Source: Dactylellina haptotyla (lineage: Eukaryota > Ascomycota > Orbiliomycetes > Orbiliales > Orbiliaceae). From it: 64,000 nucleotides of DNA. The stretch covers positions 186,001 to 250,000 of the forward strand of contig CM062384.1 in the NCBI GenBank assembly GCA_031310005.1, read 5' to 3'. The translations under genes and the position numbers were made by a program. Shown here piece after piece: positions 21,983 through 33,463 of the stretch (the stretch's first letter is position 1; every line of letters starts with the position of its first letter). The notes under the pieces are model-generated. The model was not told where the DNA came from and did no database searches. It saw only the letters and a list, made by a program, of their open reading frames with translations.

Positions 21983-22708
21983 ATGGAAACCCCCAGTCTC
22001 ACCGTCACCTCGCTCCCCATAGAAATACAAACAGAAATCCTCTCCTACCTGTCAGATATCGTCGATCAAGCTTGCGCGGGTCGCACATGCCCCCTGTGGA
22101 GCAACTTGATTTGCGAAAGATACCTCCAAGCCTCCAGATACCATAACACGGACAAAGCGGTTACAATCCGTCCGCCCGCAACAGTTCACAAAATCTTCGA
22201 CATCAGCGCCGGCACCGTCCGATGCGATGCGAACAACGGCTCGCTGGTGAGCTACCAGCTGAAAACGCACCGACATGGCTACTTGGATCTTGCGGCGTTA
22301 GTTGAGGATCCGATGTTCTCGCCGTTTTCCGAGGACGTGGCAGATTGCGAAGAAATAGAGTTCGGCAGCACGGATGGCATCTTCGACAACGATCCCACGG
22401 ACACGATTTGGTTCAAAATAAGGACGATTAAAGACCTGAACGCCCAGCCCTGGGTCGGATGGCAGCGCAAGTCGCTGGCGAAGAACGCATCCATCAAAAC
22501 CTGGATCAATGCGATATTCGAGAAAATCAAGTGGAACCTCGAAGAGCAAGGGGACGACCCGCAAGGCAGCTTTGAAATATATCTCTGCGAAGGAAGCGGG
22601 TACCGCGGGGACCCCAGAGACGCCTGGATTCTGGATATATTCGTCTTCATTTTAAGTGGTGGTACGCCTCGCTACCCACAGCTGCGGGATGGCTGGGAAT
22701 GCGACTAA
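21983..22708 (+). CDS. F-box protein, array member 5
   Basis: Single exon, 241 residues. The F-box is at about residues 8-50 (VTSLPIEIQTEILSYL, CPLWSNLI). The motif is VEDPMFSPF at residues 107-115. The C-terminal helix ASIKTWINAIFEKIKWNLEE precedes FEIYLCEG and a last hydrophobic strand (WILDIFVFIL). Base composition is visibly more GC-rich than member 4, which suggests the members have been apart for some time. Confidence 0.82.
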   Translation: METPSLTVTSLPIEIQTEILSYLSDIVDQACAGRTCPLWSNLICERYLQASRYHNTDKAVTIRPPATVHKIFDISAGTVRCDANNGSLVSYQLKTHRHGYLDLAALVEDPMFSPFSEDVADCEEIEFGSTDGIFDNDPTDTIWFKIRTIKDLNAQPWVGWQRKSLAKNASIKTWINAIFEKIKWNLEEQGDDPQGSFEIYLCEGSGYRGDPRDAWILDIFVFILSGGTPRYPQLRDGWECD

Positions 22709-23036
22709 AACCAATCCAACGGTGCCTGAGTCAGAGCTGAGGGCGCCCGAGGCACGAACAAAGGCGTTTAAATGCCTCTGAAAAATGATTCATATGGATT
22801 CATAGCGATGAACGGGACTCACGATAACTCTTTTCTTAATGTCTAAATGAACATGTGTATATATCTGTCGTATTAGCGGAGTTTTTTTTTTTTCTTGAAG
22901 TTTTTCTCTTTTGTTATTCCAATCCAAATCCTTCCGCCCGAGCCTGCCCCTGATTGCGTAACTAGTTAGCTGTAGTTGGTTGGGGTCGCGTGGTACCTGA
23001 GCACGAGAACCGATCGAACTGAACCGAGCCAACACC
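22709..23036. other. Short intergenic between F-box members 5 and 6
   Basis: About 330 bases, including a T run near 22880. No coding frame is supported; promoter of member 6 is presumed here. Confidence 0.4.
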
Positions 23037-23975
23037 ATGTCGAACACACCCGCAAACCCGACGACGGGCATACTCTCCCTCCCCGTCGAACTCCAAACAG
23101 AGATACTCTCCTATCTCCTTCCGTGGCTGTCGGATGTAGTACCCGCCAGCAAAACCTGTAGATTATGGCACTCAATCATCAGTTCCAGATCCTTCTGCGA
23201 AGCGCGATACTACAGCCCGGAGGACCGTGAATACAACGACAACGGAACTCGATGTATAATACCTTACACTCATAAAATCCTCGACCCCTGGGGGCCGGAT
23301 GTATTCTCACGTCTTGGCATCACATTCCAGAACGGAGTCATCACAGAATACAGATATTATTCTGCCGATACCGAGATACCACGAGATCGTTCGAAAACCA
23401 TCGAAAGCCCGAAATGTCTACCCTACGTTGACATCACAGATTGTCCCGTATTAGACGAACCGCTCTTCTCGCCAGCTTTCGTCAAGTCACTAGAGAATAT
23501 GACACCAGCGCAGAAAAGAAAAGCGAGGAAAAAAAGAGCAAAAAATAGGACCTATCTTTCCGAGGGGTTCGTCAGTGGCCTTTCATTCATGGATCTTGGT
23601 TGTCACAGTATGAGAACCGGCCGGCCAACGCACTGGGAGTTGCCATGGCGCCGAAAGGATGTCAATGCTTCAATCACGATAAGGGAATTTGCAGAATCCC
23701 TAGTGAAAGGCGCACAGAAAGATCTAGAGATCTGGGAAATCAACATCAAAGAACCTCAAGAAGCAATCTTTCGCCAGGCAGTCGGCTTTCGAGAGGAAGT
23801 GATAATACTGGAATTGGCGGTGTTCGTGAAACAGCCAAACAGGTATCTGTGGGACGTAGTGGATGACTATAACAATGACGATTGGCCAGTAGACGCCGTC
23901 AACTTCAATTGGCATACCTTCAGACGAGAGTTGGAGGAGCAAAACAGGAGGAGACGAATGTTATCCGGACAGTAA
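23037..23975 (+). CDS. F-box protein, array member 6
   Basis: Single exon, 312 residues, last of the left array. The F-box is at residues 11-55 (GILSLPVELQTEILSYL, CRLWHSII). The motif is LDEPLFSPA at residues 139-147, the best match to the consensus. A Lys/Arg-rich patch (QKRKARKKRAKNR) follows directly and could act as a nuclear-import signal; that is inference. The C-terminal helix begins ITIREFAESLVKGAQKDLE, followed by the strand VIILELAVFVKQP. Confidence 0.82.
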   Translation: MSNTPANPTTGILSLPVELQTEILSYLLPWLSDVVPASKTCRLWHSIISSRSFCEARYYSPEDREYNDNGTRCIIPYTHKILDPWGPDVFSRLGITFQNGVITEYRYYSADTEIPRDRSKTIESPKCLPYVDITDCPVLDEPLFSPAFVKSLENMTPAQKRKARKKRAKNRTYLSEGFVSGLSFMDLGCHSMRTGRPTHWELPWRRKDVNASITIREFAESLVKGAQKDLEIWEINIKEPQEAIFRQAVGFREEVIILELAVFVKQPNRYLWDVVDDYNNDDWPVDAVNFNWHTFRRELEEQNRRRRMLSGQ

Positions 23976-24595
23976 AACAAGATCCGAGGCATGCATAGTT
24001 ACGTTTATCAAGTAGCGCTAGATCTACGAAGATTTATATTTCACCGACAGATAATAAGCAATTGTATTTAGTCTTTCCCTGATGAATAACCTGCATGACA
24101 CATATAAGCAATGATGGAGAACCGGTGAAAAAAAAGAAAAATAAAAAGTGAATACAAGGAAAGGGATATTGATTATATGACAGGTCGGATAGGGTAAAAG
24201 AGTAAGGAGGAGGTGGTGGTGGAGGAGGAGGAAGATGGTGGCGAAACGGGAACTCTTTGGAGGTGCTGCTTCTTATTATATATGAGTTCGACGGAAAAAA
24301 GGAGTTATATAACGGGAATTGTGTGGAAAAGCGAGGGCAGCACCCGGAAAGAAGTGAAGTCCCATTTTTCTTGCAGCAGATATGCCGATTTTTTCTTCTT
24401 TTCTATACCAATAAAAAAAATCTGCCACACATCTACCACGCCCATAATGAGAATGAGGAGGGAGGTCGTCGTTCATCGTCGAGATAAAAAATATGGTTGT
24501 TGTATTGAGATATCGAAACATCTCCGCCAAATGGAGAACAAAAAAAGAGTATAGCACATAAACGCCCCAAACTTTGTCCCACAGAAAGTCTCCAT
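23976..24595. other. Intergenic with GA/GGT-rich low-complexity tract
   Basis: About 620 bases separating the F-box array from the eS8 gene. A GGA/GGT-rich tract spans about 24206-24240. The rest is A-rich, fitting a 3' untranslated region on each side (converging genes). No gene is supported. Confidence 0.4.
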
Positions 24596-25207
24596 TTACT
24601 TCCTCAATTGTCTCTGGTAGAAGGCCAACTCGTCACCTTCCAGGATGTATCCGTCAACTCTTCCGCTCTGGCCCGGTCTCGACGAGACGCAAGCGTAGAG
24701 TCTACCAGCACCGAACTGGCTCTCAAGGGCACTCTCGACCTTGGCGGTCTTCTGTCTAGCAGCCAATTTCCTCTCGACGGACTTGCTCTTTGGGACCTTC
24801 TCCTCCTCGGCGGCCTTGGTGGCGGCGGGGCCCTTCTTCTTGCCGACGGTCTGGCCGTAGTGGGCCTCGTACCACTGTCTGAATGGAGCAGCGTCAATCT
24901 GGACAACAGCGGACTTGGTCAAGGTGTTGGTACGGACGAGCTCGTTGTTCGATGGATGGTAGACGACACCGATGACACGGGTCTTCTTTGCGATTCCCTC
25001 GGATCCCCAGGAGAAGTTACCGGACTCGAGACGGATGGCACGGTACTTGGTGTTTCCTCCACGGGTGCGGACAAGATGGATACGCTTGGTGCCAATACGG
25101 GTGTTGGTGTACTGACGACCGAGCTCGAAGGCACGCTTCTTGCGGAACTGGGCGCGCTTTGCACCGGTGGCGGCGCGCTTGTGACGAGAGTCTCTGGAGA
25201 TACCCAT
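24596..25207 (-). CDS. rps8: 40S ribosomal protein eS8
   Basis: A single coding exon gives 203 residues starting [20 protein letters not shown] and containing the family hallmark [14 protein letters not shown]. It is a structural protein of the small ribosomal subunit body. Length and motifs match fungal eS8 throughout, including the C-terminal [11 protein letters not shown]. Upstream in frame, the reading continues without an ATG into a polypyrimidine-rich acceptor ending TTCAG at 25219, with a CTAAC branch-like site. A GTACGA donor at 25390 pairs with it, so a 172-base intron in the 5' untranslated region is likely. Ribosomal protein genes of filamentous fungi often carry leader introns. 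Confidence 0.96.
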   Translation of the reverse strand: MGISRDSRHKRAATGAKRAQFRKKRAFELGRQYTNTRIGTKRIHLVRTRGGNTKYRAIRLESGNFSWGSEGIAKKTRVIGVVYHPSNNELVRTNTLTKSAVVQIDAAPFRQWYEAHYGQTVGKKKGPAATKAAEEEKVPKSKSVERKLAARQKTAKVESALESQFGAGRLYACVSSRPGQSGRVDGYILEGDELAFYQRQLRK

Positions 25208-25218
25208 TTTGTATTGTT

Positions 25219-25390
25219 CTGAAGAGTAAAACAAAGTGGTGTTAGTGATTGATTAGATTTTTTTTTCTCTCCCAATAGTTTTTTCTCCTCGCTCGATCTA
25301 TATATCCAGAGTTTTGTGATTGGGTTGTCGATATCGGTGGGAAAAGCAGGAGTCGAAAGCAAAGGAAACGGAGCAGGAGTATTATCGTAC
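25219..25390 (-). other. Probable 5'-leader intron of rps8
   Basis: Donor GTACGA (read on the minus strand from 25390), branch-like CACTAAC, pyrimidine tract and TTCAG acceptor ending at 25219, 11 bases before the ATG. Inferred from sequence only. Confidence 0.55.
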
Positions 25391-26136
25391 CTTAGGCGGT
25401 TCTCGACGAAGTTGATGGCGAAGGTAGGAGTCGGAGTTTTGTCGACAAGTCGGATGGTTCGAGGGGTTGTCGTGAAATCGTGAAGTCGTCGAGGGTTGGA
25501 GGTCTCTGCAATAGTGCGAGCTAGCCGGCTCACCAAATTTTGTTTGTCGTCCCACACAAAAGAACTGCAGCAACACAATGCCCGTCAGCCACACACCAGC
25601 CACACAGGGTTCGAACCCTTCCAACACTTTCTGTGGCTGGTGCCGAACCCTACGCCATATCCAGACGTGGCTCAACCTGGTTTACCGATAGAGACCCTGC
25701 ATGTACTGATACGAATTGGGAAACAGCACCTGCTATCAGTAGTGTCTACGACCTTATTACGCTATGGGCAAACTGGATAGAACATCATTTGGAATTAATG
25801 TATTATAGCTACTGGCTACATGTGAAAAGAGAGAGAAAGAGCTAAGGCTGGCAGTCTGCAACCGCAAAAATCTATCTAGTTGCAGCAAAAGAATTGAATA
25901 GAAAACTCGCTAATGCTTCGATGAGAAAACTGGGACATGAAAACAAGAGCGAGGATTAGTAGAAGTCCTTCAAAAAAGGGCGACACTGTTATTATTTGTA
26001 GTTAACATTAATGAGTAGAGAAGGAGGTCGAATTTGGTCCTCAAATAGCATTTACCTCTTGAGCGACGGATCTTCAGGAGGATATGGTACCAAAGACTCA
26101 AAAATATTATGAGCTTCAACGGAAAAAAGGTGTTGA
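25391..26136. promoter_or_regulatory. Region between rps8 and sfh5
   Basis: Both genes are on the minus strand, so this holds the rps8 leader and promoter and the sfh5 3' end. No gene is supported. A GGTTCGAACCC string near 25607 recalls a tRNA B box but no cloverleaf can be drawn. Confidence 0.4.
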
Positions 26137-27311
26137 TCAGGCTGTTGGGTTTGGAGCTGCATCTGGAACTGGAGCTGCGATCTGCTCGACCGGAGCTGGT
26201 GGTTCCTCGTGTGTCGTCAATTTGACTGGGTCTCCAAGATCCTTCAACTCCTTCACACCTTTCCCGCCATAAATCTCAGGAACATCTTCTCCCAACTCGG
26301 CGTGCAATTCCTTTCCGTAGCTCAAAACACGGAACTTCTTAACTGTAGCCTCCGACAAGACGAGAGTAGTCGCCTTGTATAGCCAGCCCATGACGAGGGG
26401 AACGTTGACGAAGAATTTGCGACTGAGCATCTCCGGATAGAAATCTCGGAAGATAACAGGGGCAGCCTTCGAAGCAGCCTTAGCATCAGGGTCCATGCGG
26501 AGAAAGGAAACATTAAGATAGTCGTGGATCTGGGCGATTTGATAAGAATCCTCTCCTTTACCAAAGTCAGGAATTGGCTTGGTGGCAGTGGATAGGTTGA
26601 GCTTGGCGATAGCTGCTTCCATGAGAGCGACGCGCCATTTGAGGAAGCTAATTGGTGATTATATCAGTAAATTATATTGTGGAATATATTCAGTTATAGC
26701 ACTCACGCCTCAAGATTCCCGAATGTCTTCTTGTAGTCTTTGACGGCACCGTAGATGTTCCAAGTCACGACTTCACCAGCAGACCCGAGAACCTGAACAT
26801 AGCCAAGTCCTTCAAAAGCAGAACGGTCATACTCTGCATCCAACGACTCCAAGGGCTTTTGCTTCTTTCGCCATTCCAAAGTTGCAGTAAGTTGGTCAAC
26901 GGCTTTCTCAACATTGTTGCTATTGGCACGAACGAACTTCTGAAGAATCAGGAGAGTGCTGAAAGCGGGTTCGGTGGACATAGCATCGTGTACGAGAGTG
27001 ACACCAAAGATCTCAGCATGGCCGCTCTTCTCGAGGATCTCGGGAAGCTTTCGATAAACCGTAGCAAGTGGTTGTGAGATCTTGCCCCATTGAGCATTAG
27101 TGAGCTCCGGGAGCGCTGGCTCAGCTGGAGCAGATTCCGTAGGAGCAGGTTCCTCCGATTTTGCAACTGGAGGGGCCTCCTCTTGAGCAGTGACAGTTGG
27201 GGTTTCAACGGGCTGCTCTGGAGCGGGAGCCTCAACCTTCTCGAGCTTGGTTGACTCAACTTCCGCGGCAGCAGCAACCGGCAGTTCAGTAGATTTGATT
27301 TCTTCAGTCAT
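26137..27311 (-). CDS. sfh5: Sfh5-type CRAL-TRIO phosphatidylinositol transfer protein
   Basis: Exon 1 (27311-26707) and exon 2 (26647-26137) join in phase through a GTGAGT donor and TTAG acceptor, giving 371 residues. The first 80 residues are Pro/Glu/Ala-rich and disordered. The CRAL-TRIO N-terminal part (AQWGKISQPLATVY, ILQKFVRANSNNVEKAVDQL) precedes the lipid-binding core, including IYGAVKDYKKTF and IHDYLNVSFLRMDPDAKAA, then the gate region AAPVIFRDFYPEMLSRKFFVNVP. Its C-terminus LHAELGEDVPEIYGG is typical of Sfh5. Sfh5 proteins act at the ER and plasma membrane and in some yeasts bind haem. Pro/Ala-rich ends are longer than in yeast. A leader intron (donor near 27602) is possible. Confidence 0.92.
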
Positions 27312-28510
27312 CTTGAGAGGAAGATGTGAGGAATTTAGCTGCGATATCATAAATTAGCTTCCATCTTTGGCCTTCGAAAATGTTTCATTCCGGAAACCCT
27401 GCAGCTGGCCGACTTACCGTTGAGATGTAGACGGATCAGATTAGATTACGCGCCTGGATGCAGAATTCCCGTTTGTTAGCGATTGGCTCCTCACTCAAGC
27501 GTTGGCTTACATAAGAAACGAGCAGTCGCTTGTTGCCAGTCTTGACCCAGTGCGCGGAGCGAACCACCGATAAGTTAGCAATTGCAGAGAGCACTTACAA
27601 AGACTTATCCAGATATCCTTATTTCAAGAGGCGAAGATCGATGGTGATGGTAAGAAGGAGAGGGGCTCTTCGGAAGCTGTAATTTCGGTCTTTTTATATA
27701 AATGGTCCCTCGCTCCGACAGTGGCCGGCCCAGCCCAAGCCCCTGCGAGGGCTCCAACACATTTTTCCGTTGCGGCAGGCGTCTTCAGTATACGGTTTGA
27801 AGACCTGATGGTGCGCGGAGTATACGCGAGTTTGAAGTTTTGACGATGGAATGACGTCGCACTGAAGTTACGAGAAAATGTTGGGTTGGTTGTTTACAGA
27901 AATTTATACGGCGTTAAGTAGTGGTTCATCGCGTTTTTAGGGATGGTAAGGACGGAGTGCAGACACGCCCTGTTAGAATGACGATTTCACTACTTATAAT
28001 ACTACTGATTCCCCACTCCGTATGCCACCAAAACGTTTACAAGGGTATCCACAATACGGTATATAAAAACTTTAGAGCTCTATCATGCATTTTAGTTTAT
28101 ATATGAATAATTACCCCACATCGCTATACGCCTTCCCCCTATGATTTTGAAAAGAACCACATCGCCAGGTACTTTTTAGGGCTTGCTAAAAGAAAAATAA
28201 TGGATAGAACAGGAAAGATATAACAATGCTCCCTATGAAGACGCTAGAAAAAGGCTCCGAAGTCGTAAATGATGCTAATCTCTGCCCTTTTTTTTGGTGA
28301 TGCAACGGGTCGTGACAAGGAAAACGTAACGAACAGAAAAAGAAAAATATAAAAATAAGAATACAACGAACGGAATGTTGTGGTTATATATATAAATGGA
28401 ATATATATGCAGGTGGTAGGGAAAAAAGTGTTCAGTTAGGTCAAAACGAGACCTACGATCTCTAATATATTTCAGAGAAAAGTTGAAGGAAGCCAATCAG
28501 ATACGCTCGT
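27312..28510. promoter_or_regulatory. sfh5 leader and promoter, methyltransferase 3' region
   Basis: On the minus strand, TATATAAA lies at about 27691-27698, roughly 380 bases before the sfh5 ATG, and a GTAAGT donor near 27602 with an acceptor close to the ATG would remove most of the leader. The part 27900-28510 is AT-rich and holds no supported gene. Confidence 0.45.
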
Positions 28511-31047
28511 TCAGTGTTGTTCGGCCTCAGACTCCTCGAGAATTGACCCGCAGTCTGTTTCACCGCTAGAGTGACCTCCGGCACGGATCGTTGACCCCTG
28601 ACTTCGTGGACGCGCCTCGGGCTCTTCCGCCTTACGAGCTGTGCAAACATACCTGTCCAAAAGGAATGACCCGTTAGCATAGATGCAGATATAGCAGAGA
28701 TATCCATCGTGAACCAAAACTTACAGACGGAAATACGAGTGATATTTCTTATTCTTCATATCAGCCCTGACTTTTTCCACTAAATCATAGACCTCCTCGA
28801 TGGTTAACTTGTCGAAGCAATTGAATGTTAGTTATATATATACCAATTTGTGTATTCGAAGGATAATGATCCGCCAAACTCACATTGCCAAGTTTTGTCA
28901 AGAGATGCAGGCTGAAGCCTTCAGAGGCATGCAACATGTTTAGGAGATTGTAACTGCCCAGTGTTTTTTCGTATTTGTCTTTCGGCCAAGGCCCGACGGG
29001 GATTTTGAATACTCTCTGGGTCACCTCAACGAACCCGGCATCTTCGCACCATTTCTCAACATTGCCGGCAACCTCGAACGTCATGCCCGAGCGCTCCCCG
29101 GCTTCTCTCATAACATTGACCCAGTATTTGATGGGAGCGTCCTCGGGTATACTGCCATCATCGCATATTATTTCAACGACTGTCTCCACAGATTCAAACC
29201 AGGCCCCGGGTTTGAGAACCCTGTTTCAAAGATTTTGTCAACTAACTATTTTGCGCAGGGACAAAGTGTTAACTACCTGTGGCAATTTCTGAGAAATGTG
29301 GGCCAGTCTTTTACGCTCCCGTAAAGAGCCCGCGCGTGGACGAAATCGAAGTTGTTCTCGTGGTGGGTCCACTCCTCATTAAAATCGTCAATCTCGAAGC
29401 TTACGTTTGGCGGGACGCTAGATCACAAATATAAATGTTTAGAAAACCTTGTGTTTTTTACTTGGAATTTCAGGAACATGTGGAAAGGCTACTTACTAGG
29501 TGGGCTGAATCGGAGAAAGCTCGTTCCCGATGATTTTCGCATCAGGGAATATTCTAACAGTGGTTGTTTGGCCAATTAGCACCGTGGCTTTGGCCAAGGC
29601 TTAGTAAAGCTGAGGGTGTATCAGGACTCACGAGGCCATATCAAGACACCAGTTGCCATATCCTGTACCGAGATCCAGAATTTTCTAGAAGCACGTTAAT
29701 GAGCGCAGGGGATAAAAATACCTATTCATAGGATCTTTATCTTACCTCCGGTTCCTTCTCTTTATCAATAGGTGCAAGAAAGTGTCTGCCGTTTAGTCTT
29801 AAGAGGTAGACATGATGACTGGTATTCACCATCCTAACATTAGCGGCGAATCACCACAAAAGACTACTCTGGGGGATTCTCGCAAAAGAGCGCACAGAGA
29901 GTCACGAGCAGCCACAGGACCATTCCTGACAGGGGCAAGATTCATGCAAAGTATAACTTACAATAATTCTTCCTGACTTCCTTGGACCTGGAGTTTTACA
30001 GTGTTAGCCAACACCTGCCGGATAAAAATCGGACCAGAACGACCCGGCAGTCTGGGCTAGCCGAGCAGCCAGACGTTTAGGCCAAAGGGCGGCGTTCACC
30101 AAATCAAACATTCCAAACGGCATGTTTTTCCTGGCACCTGAACAAATCATACCTCATCGTTAGGCGCCCAATAAGATTCTGAGCCGTAAGCATGATATCT
30201 ACGTCCGTTTTCATATCTGTAATCTGTAGATGTGATGGGAAAAACCGAGGCGAACGCGTTCGTTAGTTACGTGGAAACCTTCAATTGAAACACAATATGC
30301 AAGAGCTCGCGAGATTTCCGTGGGGTTTCATCCATTATCTCTCCAGTGGGGCGGCATTATACACCCACCGCTATCGACCACGCTTCGGAAAGGGAAAGCA
30401 GTGGCGGAATGCTACCACCGGGGTTGCGAGATTTCTGATATAAAAAAGAAAAACATGCACCACTGGGGAACTGAGACCTACCTGTAACTTGGGATGCGAT
30501 CGAAGCAGCGGTGCTCGTTCTATTCAACGTCACAGGGACGGTACCGAATCAGCATGGACCCAATATCATGCAGTTGCCCGTGACAAGCTCTGCATGGTGA
30601 TTTTCTGTTATATAGTCGCGTGGTGTGGCACATTTCATGGCGACACAAGGTCCCGTCAATCCGGAACCGTTGGTATGAGGGAGGCGAGACAATGCCATTG
30701 TTCTCAAGTTGATGCGAGAAGCGTTGTCCGAGGGGAGAAGGTTTGCCTTACATGCCGCCGTCATTGAAGTATTCGTCGTACTCAGTGTCGTCACTCTAAA
30801 AAGGGCCACAATGCACCAGGAGACACCAGGGACGCGGTTAGTGAGTGAGCCAACGATTGTACAGGTGGTATGGGATCCGGTAGATGCCAATCCCGTAGAT
30901 ATTATGGCCTTTCCAGCACGGGGGAAACGGAAATCGGGTCGACGGGTGGTGTTGTCGCGACTCGGTCCTCGGAGCGTTGATAGGAGAAGAGGCACTTACA
31001 TCGATCAGAATTTCGTCATGATACATAGAAGGAGCCGGGCTCGACAT
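28511..31047 (-). CDS. LaeA/UMTA-like SAM-dependent methyltransferase
   Basis: Twelve exons join in phase into 375 residues: 31047-31000, 30795-30752, 30519-30482, 30223-30153, 29987-29962, 29833-29746, 29684-29632, 29553-29497, 29417-29277, 29220-28884, 28807-28725 and 28652-28511. The acidic N-terminus (SDDTEYDEYFNDGG) and the block DYRYENGRRYHAYG are family signatures. Motif I is ILDLGTGYGNW, followed by the acidic strand GNELSPIQP and VPPNVSFEIDD. FDFVHARALYGSVKDW and VLKPGAWFESVE match the later class I motifs. Relatives include LaeA, a regulator of secondary metabolism, and enzymes that methylate small metabolites; the substrate cannot be read from sequence. The first three exons are tiny and rest on splice signals and phase; the intron between exons 2 and 3 (about 230 bases) is the least certain. 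Confidence 0.85.
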
Positions 31048-31746
31048 CGTCCTGAAGGCCTCTCCGGACCACTTGAGAACCTTTGGGACTTAGGAATGTT
31101 CAATAGAGTATTTTGTCGGATCCAGAGTATCGGGATTTGGATGGTTTTGCGAGTTGCGGTTACGGACCCGACAGATTGGTAGAGCAGTTGGCCCTTCCGT
31201 TTTAAAAGGACACCACAGAATGGAAATAAACCAAAAAAAAAAAATAGCTGCAACCGAAAGAAGCGGCGCGAAGGGGTTCCTTGGGTTTGAGGAAGTTGGC
31301 GTCAGACCTCTCAGCACCAGATCCCGGCGGTTTGGTTAGGGAGGGGACAGGAGCCGAAATTAACGAAAAATTCCACCAGCTAGGAATAAAAGTCCTGAAT
31401 GGATATGTTTCTCTTCTTTAACACGAGCACGGAGGACGGGTTGACAAGTTAGTTAGCGGAGGAGGTGGTCTCGAGAGAGTGGAGAAATGGACATTTAAGG
31501 TTTTTCTCTCCAAGTTGGTGAGCCAGAGAGCAAAAGCGAGACCAATGCTAATGCACCGTGGCTTCCGACGATATAAAAGACAGTCGTTTGGTCACACTAG
31601 CGAAAAGCACGGACAGGCCAGCCAGACAGATATCAGGGTGTTGGTGACTAGCCTCAAGGTCTACAAAATAAGAGGGAAAATACCCAATTCCAAGGAATTT
31701 AGGGTGGTAGAAATGTCTTGCAAATGAACGGACTCACGCCAGAAAA

Positions 31747-31860
31747 GTGTGTGTGTGTGTGAGAGAGAGTAGTGTGCGGACAGGGAGCCTCCACATGAAA
31801 ACATCGGCGGGCAGGCAGGTAATGTATGTATGTACGTATATGTACGTATGTATGTCCTGT
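31747..31860. repeat. GT, GA and GTAT microsatellites
   Basis: (GT)n at 31747-31760 runs into (GA)n at 31761-31769. A GTAT/GTAC-type tract follows at about 31823-31855. They lie about 700 bases upstream of the methyltransferase ATG. Confidence 0.8.
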
Positions 31861-33169
31861 GTATGTGTGTAATTAGGCAGGAAGCTTCAAATCTTATTCG
31901 AGCTTCGGCGAGTGGTCGACGTCCTCTCGTGCTTCCGTCGGCGTTCTGAGAGGGCGAGAAGCAGAACCCGTCGACAGGGGGAACAGGAGAGTTCGGACCA
32001 GGCTATCGCGACAGAAGACACTTCTCCGCATGTGGAATAGCCGGCTGGCGTCTTTTCCATTCGTGACGATAAGACACCAGCATCAACTGGGCAAGCCCGT
32101 CTACAAAAGCAAACGAGAAAGGAAAAGGAAGGAATGAAGGAATTGGCGGTTTGTCCAGCCCGCTTGACATGGCTAAGATTGTTCTCACTCAGAAACCGCA
32201 GTCCTGTCCGGCCAACCCCAGCACAAACAGCGCTGTGTTTGTGGGCGGGAAGCATATCCGTTTCTGGGCTTCCCTCATCTCCCATCGTGAAAAAGCAAAG
32301 GGGTTATAGTTCGCTCACATAAGAACTGATTTTGGTTCTCGTCAAGTCACACGTTCCTTCCTCTCTTTGAGCAGTGGGAATTTCTCCAGCCAATGGTTCA
32401 GCAAAGGGCAAAATATTCGTACGGTGCGGACTGGTGAACTTGGACAATGCAATTGTCTCGCTCGTCCAACACCCATTTGGTGACCCGGCTCGGTCAGGTT
32501 GTGAACCCAACTGCATATTTTAGTCCCGCAGCCATGCACGACCAGGAACACCTATCAATTTAAGGAAGAAGCGATCATAGCAGTTTCAATACAGAGCTCA
32601 GATAGCCCGGAGAAAATATCAGCACGAGGCATTGGTTGTGGGCTGTAAATCCGCCCTTGAAGCAGCTACAAGCTAGCGTCGCAAATTCGGTTTAGTGGAG
32701 TTGAGAGCTTTTCCTCCTCGAAGCTCTATCACCATCCCTGGCTGACCTTCCTCGTTGACGCAGGCTGCCGGGAGAATCGCAAAGGCCAACGAACACTTTT
32801 AACTATCATTGCCAGCAACCGATGAGGGTTCATTACCTTGCCAGCACCCGCCGACTGTTAAATGTCAGGCGTTCTTCCCTTCCCTTCCGGAGGCTTTGCA
32901 AGCTCTGGGGAAGGGATGCTAGTGTTAAGCGAGTCTATCAATATTGATCGTCCCCGGCGCGATTTCCGCAGACACACGTTTTGCGCCGGAAATGCGATTG
33001 CCATGACCTTGTCCAACAAATTCAACTGGATATCTGAATCGTATATATCCTCGCTGATCTAAACTTTCTGCTCCCTGATTCCAACCTGCAAATCCAACAA
33101 AATTCTGCTCTATAGAATCGGGATAGTCTTGACATGGTCAGGTAGAATTTCTAAAGCATCTTCAAGTCG

Positions 33170-33463
33170 AATTCGAGAAATTCTTCGCGTCACACTGTCC
33201 GGGCTTGGCCGGCTCTTACTCAACCATGGTTTGATATCGTGCATGCGATCCTTACTAGATGCGCTGTGGAACAACAGAATGGGTTTCAAATTATTGAAGA
33301 GACAATTGCAGATTGGAAAATACCATGTCTCATCGTGTTCGCAATCAAGCTTGAACCCTTTCCTGCACAAAGAAACATGTCGGTTATCGGCCGCCCAGAA
33401 ATTAGGCACGGCCGTGCGCACACAACACAACCTCAAATTTGCGAATGCGGACGTAAGGGCTGA
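33170..33463 (+). other. Unassigned protein-like frame, possible gene fragment
   Basis: The frame reads AWPALTQPWFDIVHAIL, then CAVEQQNGFQIIEETIADW and IPCLIVFAIKLEPFP, with normal amino-acid usage, but has no ATG and no splice partner I can defend. It could be a decayed exon. An open minus frame overlaps at 33110-33475. Not recognised. Confidence 0.2.

Noticed and set aside
25600-25680. tRNA-like GGTTCGAACCC string
   Set aside because: The T-arm stem does not pair in a proper five-base form and no acceptor or anticodon arm can be drawn at the right spacing on either strand.
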